A stretch of DNA of 64,000 nt from Sulfolobus sp. S-194 (lineage in GTDB: Archaea > Thermoproteota > Thermoprotei_A > Sulfolobales > Sulfolobaceae). The stretch is taken from assembly GCF_012222305.1 (NCBI RefSeq), contig NZ_CP035730.1, positions 558,001-622,000 on the forward strand. The letters are read 5' to 3'. Under the pieces are notes generated by a model that was not told where the DNA came from, ran no database searches, and saw only the letters and a program-made list of their open reading frames with translations. The translations under genes were made by a program, and so were the position numbers. Below are positions 59,492 through 64,000 of the stretch, piece after piece (position 1 is the stretch's first letter; every line of letters starts with the position of its first letter).

Positions 59492-59884
59492 TTGAATCCC
59501 AGAGACGGTACCTTTAGGCAAAAACCCAGCTTTAATGCGGATGAGCCAAAACCAATGCCTTTAGGAGATAAATGTAATTATCTATGTCCTTATTTTAGAT
59601 GTAATAAAAAAGCGCTTAACATACAGAAGAAATATGTCAAAGGGACTCCTCAAAAAATTGGATATTGTATGTGGGTTGGAGATATATGTATAACCGGTGA
59701 TTGTCAATATGCTTACTGTGAAAAAAGGGCCTTATTGCCCGGTAATAAATGTGCCTTTGCCATAAAGAGGAATGAAAACGGGGAAGATATGGAGAGAGAG
59801 TTAAAGAAAGAAGAAGAATATGATAGTAAAATGAAAGATATATTGTCTAAGAGGTTTGGTCACAAGGGATATGATTTATTGTAA
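59492..59884 (+). CDS. Cys-rich conserved hypothetical protein
   Basis: A 130-residue protein starting TTG 59492, 7 bases after GGGTGAT. It contains about nine cysteines in the pattern '[10 protein letters not shown]', '[20 protein letters not shown]' and 'GNKCAFA', suggesting a metal cluster or structural zinc sites, followed by an acidic, helical tail. No recognised family. Its end overlaps the convergent ubiX by 38 bases. It sits downstream of endA on the same strand. Confidence 0.7.
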   Translation: MNPRDGTFRQKPSFNADEPKPMPLGDKCNYLCPYFRCNKKALNIQKKYVKGTPQKIGYCMWVGDICITGDCQYAYCEKRALLPGNKCAFAIKRNENGEDMERELKKEEEYDSKMKDILSKRFGHKGYDLL

Positions 59885-60485
59885 CGCTATGCCAATGCTT
59901 ATATAAGGAATTAGATATTTTTAGTAAATCTAAGATTTTTCCAACTATGAAATTTATTAGATCATCGACACCTTGTGGTGAGTGATAGAAACCTGGTGAT
60001 GCTGGCATAATTATTCCTCCAGCTTTAGAGACTTTTAAGGCGTTTAGTAATTCTATAGTTCCCAGTGGTGTTTCCCGTACTACTAGGATTAACCTTTTTC
60101 TGACTCTTAAAAAATTAAGAGCTGTTCTAGATAATAAATTAGATGCTATTCCATTAGCTATTTCTGCTAGGGTTTTTATGCTACATGGTACTATAACCAT
60201 TCCTCTTGTCTCTACTATATGACTTGAACTAGAAGGAGGTGCCTCTATTTGATCTTCTTCGTAAACTAGAGAATCTTGTGTTTTAAAGAAATAGTCTAAA
60301 TCCATATTACATTCTATTTTAGCTACCTTTCTTGCTTCTTTGCTTAAAATAACTTCAGTTTTGTAACCTAATTCTTTAAGTACTTTAACTGTTCTTATAC
60401 CATAAATTATTCCGCTAGCACCACTTATACCTACAATAACTGTCCTTTTCTTGTCCCTACTTTCTGTTCTTGTCTCCTTATCCAT
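59847..60485 (-). CDS. ubiX: UbiX flavin prenyltransferase
   Basis: Makes prenylated FMN, the cofactor of UbiD-type decarboxylases. The fold signature is '[19 protein letters not shown]', followed by '[40 protein letters not shown]' (FMN binding) and '[14 protein letters not shown]...MPASPGFYH'. ATG 60485 is preferred to TTG 60497 because GGGTGAG lies just before it. No ubiD gene is adjacent in this window. Confidence 0.93.
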   Translation of the reverse strand: MDKETRTESRDKKRTVIVGISGASGIIYGIRTVKVLKELGYKTEVILSKEARKVAKIECNMDLDYFFKTQDSLVYEEDQIEAPPSSSSHIVETRGMVIVPCSIKTLAEIANGIASNLLSRTALNFLRVRKRLILVVRETPLGTIELLNALKVSKAGGIIMPASPGFYHSPQGVDDLINFIVGKILDLLKISNSLYKHWHSVTINHIPCDQTS

Positions 60486-60637
60486 TCCCTCACCCAATTA
60501 TTATAGCATTGCTTACTACAAAAAACCCATGGTTTATTATTACAGCATGTTTTAACAACTATGGGATTATCTCTTATTATTTTACCACACCAGCTACAGT
60601 GTAGTTGATTCACTTTTGTGTCTAACTGAAAAGGCAT
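60431..60637 (-). CDS. Small zinc-finger protein (TRASH/MYND-like)
   Basis: A 68-residue protein: '[39 protein letters not shown]', a C-x2-C ... C-x3-C knuckle pair reminiscent of TRASH domains, which bind metals or act as regulators. It overlaps ubiX by 55 bases, so translation of the two may be linked. The divergent thi4 promoter is upstream. Confidence 0.7.
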   Translation of the reverse strand: MPFQLDTKVNQLHCSWCGKIIRDNPIVVKTCCNNKPWVFCSKQCYNNWVREWIRRQEQKVGTRKGQLL

Positions 60638-60715
60638 AGATGTTAATTTGGGTTATAAAATAAATAGATTTTTCATAAAAATGCTATATTAGCCAGTTTA
60701 TAATCTACTTAATTC

Positions 60716-61516
60716 ATGGATTCCAATTCAATAAAGGTTAAACAGATAGATGAGGTTAAAATAAGTAAATATATTTTGAAGTATACTTTTCAAGACTGGG
60801 AGGATATAGTAGAAAGTGACGTAGTTATAGTAGGTGCCGGTCCTTCTGGAATGACCGCTGCGTATTACTTAGCTAAAGCTGGTCTAAAAACTGTGATTTT
60901 TGAAAGAAGATTAAGTTTTGGTGGTGGTATTGGTGGTGGTGCTATGTTATTTCACAAGATAGTTATTGAATCACCAGCTGACGAGATATTGAAAGAAATG
61001 AATATTAAACTAAACAAAGTTGAGGAAGGAGTTTACATAGTAGATTCAGCGGAATTTATGGCAAAGTTAGCTGCTTCAGCTATTGACGCTGGAGCTAAGA
61101 TTATTCATGGAGTAACAGTGGACGATGTAATATTTAGAGAAAATCCTCTAAAAGTTGTAGGAGTTGCAGTAGAGTGGACTGCAACACAAATGGCCGGACT
61201 GCATGTTGATCCTTTATTTATTTCAGCAAAAGCTGTTGTTGATGCTACTGGTCATGATGCTGAAGTGATCTCTGTTGCAGCAAGAAAGATTCCAGAATTA
61301 AACATAGTCATTCCGGGGGAAAAATCTGCATATAGTGAGATAGCCGAAGAGCTAACAGTAGAAAATACTGGTATGGTTGCACCTGGTTTATATGCTACTG
61401 GTATGGCTGTAACTGAAGTGAGAGGATTACCTAGAATGGGTCCAATCTTCGGTGCTATGGTTTTATCTGGTAAAAGAGTTGCTGAAATAATTATAAAAGA
61501 TCTCCGTTACTCTTAA
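60716..61516 (+). CDS. thi4: Thi4-family thiazole synthase
   Basis: Makes the thiazole of thiamine from NAD and glycine. The 266-residue flavin-fold protein has '[21 protein letters not shown]', '[12 protein letters not shown]', 'DATGHDAEV' and a C-terminal '[25 protein letters not shown]'. At the position where yeast Thi4 has the sacrificial Cys (in SCMDP) this protein has His (GLHVDP). It is therefore of the archaeal type that takes sulfide from solution and can turn over many times. It is a single gene before rps24e. Confidence 0.93.
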   Translation: MDSNSIKVKQIDEVKISKYILKYTFQDWEDIVESDVVIVGAGPSGMTAAYYLAKAGLKTVIFERRLSFGGGIGGGAMLFHKIVIESPADEILKEMNIKLNKVEEGVYIVDSAEFMAKLAASAIDAGAKIIHGVTVDDVIFRENPLKVVGVAVEWTATQMAGLHVDPLFISAKAVVDATGHDAEVISVAARKIPELNIVIPGEKSAYSEIAEELTVENTGMVAPGLYATGMAVTEVRGLPRMGPIFGAMVLSGKRVAEIIIKDLRYS

Positions 61517-61541
61517 AGCCTATTATTATATTTTTTATTCG

Positions 61542-61904
61542 ATGAGTGAAGTACAACAAACTAAAATAAAGATTTCAGAAAAAGCTGAGGGTATAGTTGA
61601 AAGAGATATAAGAAATAACGTAGTTGGTAGAAGAGAATTATATATTAAAGTTTTTCATATTGGTAGTGGAACTGTATCAAGAAAGGATGTAATTAAAGCG
61701 ATTGCATCAAGTTATGGAGTTCAAGAAGATCTTGTAGTAATAAAGAAAATTCATACACTTTACGGTGCTGGTATTAGCTATGTTAGAGCGAATATATATA
61801 ATGATAAGAAAACTTTACAAGAGTTTGAACCTCAATATTTAATAGGAAGAGATACTGGTCAAAAAGTAAAGAAAGGTGGTAAAGGTGCCCAAAAACAAGG
61901 ATGA
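61542..61904 (+). CDS. rps24e: 30S ribosomal protein S24e
   Basis: A 120-residue S24e. '[46 protein letters not shown]' and '[25 protein letters not shown]' are the family core; a basic tail of about 20 residues follows. It overlaps rps27ae by 20 bases, forming the usual S24e-S27ae pair. Confidence 0.95.
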   Translation: MSEVQQTKIKISEKAEGIVERDIRNNVVGRRELYIKVFHIGSGTVSRKDVIKAIASSYGVQEDLVVIKKIHTLYGAGISYVRANIYNDKKTLQEFEPQYLIGRDTGQKVKKGGKGAQKQG

Positions 61905-62076
61905 AAGTCAAAAAGCTATAGTTAGGACATACTATATAATAGAAGGAGATAAGATTAAACTTAAAAATAAAAAATGTCCTAGATGCGGTAGTATTATGGC
62001 CCATCATATGAAGCCTGTTGAGCGCTGGGCTTGTGGGAAATGTGGATATACTGAGTTTATAGGTAAAGGGAAATGA
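61885..62076 (+). CDS. rps27ae: 30S ribosomal protein S27ae
   Basis: A 63-residue zinc-ribbon protein: '[43 protein letters not shown]'. GTG 61885 is preferred over GTG 61876 because GGTGG precedes it and the family starts MPK. It overlaps kae1 by 4 bases (ATGA). Confidence 0.93.
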   Translation: MPKNKDESQKAIVRTYYIIEGDKIKLKNKKCPRCGSIMAHHMKPVERWACGKCGYTEFIGKGK

Positions 62077-63083
62077 ATGTTTTAGGGATTGAATCTACTG
62101 CTCATACTTTTGGGGTAGGTATAGTTGCTGATGATGGTAATGAAATAAGAATATTATCAAATGAGAGAGATACTTTTATCCCTAAACAAGGTGGAATGAA
62201 ACCTAGTGATTTGGGTAGACATCATTCTGAAGTTGCACCAGAAGTATTACAAAAAGCCTTAATAAAGGCCAATTTAAACATAAGAGATATTGATTATATA
62301 GCGGTTTCTTTAGGTCCTGGTATAGGACCAGCATTAAGAGTAGGAGCTACAATTGCTAGAGCATTAGCTTTAAAATATAACATTAAACTTGTACCCGTAA
62401 ATCACGGAATCGCTCATATTGAAATAGGAAGATTTACAACTAAATCTAAAGATCCTTTAATTTTGTATCTTTCTGGAGGGAATACTATAATAACAACTTA
62501 TTTAGATGGTAAGTATAGAATTTTTGGCGAAACGTTAGATATAGCATTAGGGAACATGTTAGACACATTTGTTAGAGAAGTAGGACTAGCTCCTCCTTAT
62601 GTTGTAAATGATGTTCATCAAATAGATATATGTGCAAATAATGGTGGGAATTTTATCGAATTACCCTATATAGTAAAGGGTCAAGACATGTCGTATAGTG
62701 GTTTGCTAACTGCTGCTTTAAGAGCGACAAAAAATAACAGACTTGAAGACGTATGTTATAGTGTTAGGGAAATAGCATTTGACATGTTGTTAGAGGCTAC
62801 GGAAAGGGCATTAGCATTGACTGGAAAGAAAGAAATTCTTGTTGTTGGAGGTGTAGCAGCTAGTGTAAGTTTAAAGACTAAGTTATATAATCTTGCAAAA
62901 GATTGGAATGTTGAAGTAAAAATAGTTCCACGAGAATATTCTGGGGATAATGGGGCAATGATAGCTTTTACTGGTTTACTTGAGGCAAGACATGGGGTTA
63001 CAATTCCAATAGAAAAAAGTATTATTAGGCCTAGATGGAGAGTAGATCAAGTAGATGTGATATGGAGATTATCAGAGAATTAA
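62073..63083 (+). CDS. kae1: Kae1/TsaD, tRNA N6-threonylcarbamoyladenosine synthase subunit
   Basis: Catalytic KEOPS subunit transferring threonylcarbamoyl to A37 of ANN-decoding tRNAs. The ASKHA fold shows '[18 protein letters not shown]' and the metal ligand motifs '[10 protein letters not shown]' and '[10 protein letters not shown]', with the 'LYLSGGNT' loop and C-terminal '[17 protein letters not shown]'. It overlaps bud32 by about 22 bases; in some archaea the two are fused. Confidence 0.97.
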   Translation: MNVLGIESTAHTFGVGIVADDGNEIRILSNERDTFIPKQGGMKPSDLGRHHSEVAPEVLQKALIKANLNIRDIDYIAVSLGPGIGPALRVGATIARALALKYNIKLVPVNHGIAHIEIGRFTTKSKDPLILYLSGGNTIITTYLDGKYRIFGETLDIALGNMLDTFVREVGLAPPYVVNDVHQIDICANNGGNFIELPYIVKGQDMSYSGLLTAALRATKNNRLEDVCYSVREIAFDMLLEATERALALTGKKEILVVGGVAASVSLKTKLYNLAKDWNVEVKIVPREYSGDNGAMIAFTGLLEARHGVTIPIEKSIIRPRWRVDQVDVIWRLSEN

Positions 63084-63718
63084 AGAGAGGAGCTGAGTCC
63101 ATAATTTATGAAGGATATTTTGCGGGTATTCACGCTGTATTTAAGAAAAGAATAACTAAATCTTATAGAGATCAAACACTTGACTATAAAATTAATAGTG
63201 AAAGGACAAAATTGGAAGCTAGATTAATGTATTCAGCTCTAAAAAATGGTATCAATGTTCCAGCACTATTACTTGTTGATCCTTATGAATACTTAATTGT
63301 TATGGAATATATAGACGGACTTCCTGTGAAGGACATAGTTCCTAAGTATAAGGAAAATTTAATCCGAATCGGTGAAATGATAGGAGAAATTGCTGGAAAA
63401 CTACATAAATCTGGGATATCGCATGGTGATTTCACTACAAATAATCTTATATATACTACTGATAACGAGATATTTTTAATAGATTTTGGACTATCTAAGA
63501 GAAGCGATGATATTGAAGATTTCGCAACAGATGTACATGTTTTTTTAAGGAGTTTGGAGAGTGTTCACTATGAATTTAAAGATTTAATTTTCAAAGGTTT
63601 TGAAAAAGGTTATTCTAAGTTTATGGATTTTAAGAGTGTCATGAGTACAGTGAAACAAATAAGAATGAGGGGAAGATATGTTGAAGAGCGTAGAAGTAAA
63701 CGTAATAACGTCCAATGA
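63062..63718 (+). CDS. bud32: Bud32 KEOPS-associated atypical kinase/ATPase
   Basis: A small RIO-like kinase of 218 residues. Visible are '[15 protein letters not shown]', the ATP Lys in '[13 protein letters not shown]', '[21 protein letters not shown]', the catalytic loop '[11 protein letters not shown]' and the metal-binding '[20 protein letters not shown]'. ATG 63062 is chosen because the family starts just before 'RELKRGAES'; the frame could open at 63035. Its end overlaps the ITPase gene by 41 bases. Confidence 0.95.
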   Translation: MEIIRELKRGAESIIYEGYFAGIHAVFKKRITKSYRDQTLDYKINSERTKLEARLMYSALKNGINVPALLLVDPYEYLIVMEYIDGLPVKDIVPKYKENLIRIGEMIGEIAGKLHKSGISHGDFTTNNLIYTTDNEIFLIDFGLSKRSDDIEDFATDVHVFLRSLESVHYEFKDLIFKGFEKGYSKFMDFKSVMSTVKQIRMRGRYVEERRSKRNNVQ

Positions 63719-64000
63719 AAATAAATTTAAGGAATTATATTCCCTAGCCAAGAAATACAATATTAAATTAAAATGGATAAATTTACCTAAATTTGAAGTA
63801 CAATCTGATTCTTTAGAGGAGATTGTTAGGAGTTCTGCTGTTATAGCTTTCAATATGATAAGGTCTCCGCTAATCGTTGAAGATAGTGGTTTATTTATTG
63901 AAGCCTTGAATAATTTTCCAGGTCCTTATACTAATTACGTAAGGAAAACATTAGGGCTAAAAGGTATACTAAAACTTATGGAAGGTATACAAAATAGGAA
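63678..64000 (+). CDS. ITPase/HAM1 (non-canonical purine NTP pyrophosphatase), 3' truncated
   Basis: Removes inosine- and xanthosine-triphosphate from the nucleotide pool. The visible 107 codons start ATG 63678 and contain '[21 protein letters not shown]' and the metal-binding '[26 protein letters not shown]'. The window ends before the C-terminal half. It begins inside the bud32 gene, a common neighbour arrangement in Sulfolobales. Confidence 0.92.
   Translation, partial: MLKSVEVNVITSNENKFKELYSLAKKYNIKLKWINLPKFEVQSDSLEEIVRSSAVIAFNMIRSPLIVEDSGLFIEALNNFPGPYTNYVRKTLGLKGILKLMEGIQNR

Overview
The window is about 64 kb of AT-rich crenarchaeal chromosome. Gene content points to the Sulfolobales: thermosome TF55-beta, TFB1, TFB3, TFE and MBF1, RNA polymerase subunits Rpo8 and Rpo12, a heterotetrameric-type tRNA-splicing endonuclease split over two genes, sn-glycerol-1-phosphate dehydrogenase, intron-containing tRNAs, and PaREP1 and HEPN/MNT remnants. 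Several proteins (the bifunctional FBP aldolase/phosphatase, the EndA catalytic subunit) look from memory like Sulfurisphaera (Sulfolobus) tokodaii; no database was searched. Both window ends cut genes: ABCE1 lacks its N-terminus and an ITPase/HAM1 gene lacks its C-terminus.

Layout. (1) 1-18.4 kb is a dense core block: ribosome recycling (ABCE1), gluconeogenesis (FBPA/P), S17e, a Urm1/MoaD-like modifier, a likely Cgi121, a HerA-like ATPase, thermosome beta, TFB3 divergent from the structural EndA subunit, HisRS, a proteasome beta subunit, Rpo8, SmAP3, archaeosine TGT with its PUA part in a separate PAN-PUA-PAC2 operon, MBF1, HflX, Trm56, TFE, a C5-cytosine methyltransferase and a SPOUT-like protein. 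(2) 18.4-25 kb lies between two nearly identical, inverted tRNA-Val genes. It holds tRNA-Tyr, tRNA-Met, ahcY, an MFS transporter and decayed genes (a membrane protein, a HEPN/MNT pair, a PaREP1 protein). (3) 25-30.3 kb is core again: FttA/aCPSF1, G1P dehydrogenase, FKBP, L37e, an aminopropyltransferase, tRNA-Ser and tRNA-Leu. (4) 30.3-52.8 kb is accessory DNA bounded by tRNA-Leu and tRNA-Glu. It has two intact insertion sequences with target-site duplications, one decayed element with long inverted repeats, an AbiEii-like nucleotidyltransferase, several secreted or membrane-anchored Asn/Ser/Thr-rich proteins, a 42-residue hydrophobic acidic peptide, a small zinc-ribbon/HTH protein, two ABC systems (ABC-2 type and MacB/FtsX type) and a lone molybdopterin formate-dehydrogenase-like protein. 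(5) 52.8-64 kb is core: tRNA-Glu with a D-arm intron, TFB1, aIF1, Rpo12, agmatinase, GlyRS, a run of small genes leading to EndA, UbiX, Thi4, S24e, S27ae, Kae1, Bud32 and HAM1.

How the genes work together. Protein turnover is well represented (Urm1-like modifier, proteasome beta, PAC2 chaperone, PAN). tRNA maturation appears repeatedly: both endonuclease subunits plus intron-bearing Tyr, Met, Ser, Leu and Glu tRNAs, TGT and its PUA partner, Trm56, Kae1/Bud32 and a probable Cgi121. Polyamine synthesis is represented by an agmatinase and an aminopropyltransferase. The most attractive unexplained unit is the 35.8-48.5 kb locus. It combines secreted proteins, a leaderless-looking peptide gene, a small regulator with a nearby palindrome, and two ABC machines, and could be a peptide export, immunity or cell-surface system. 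That function is inference only.
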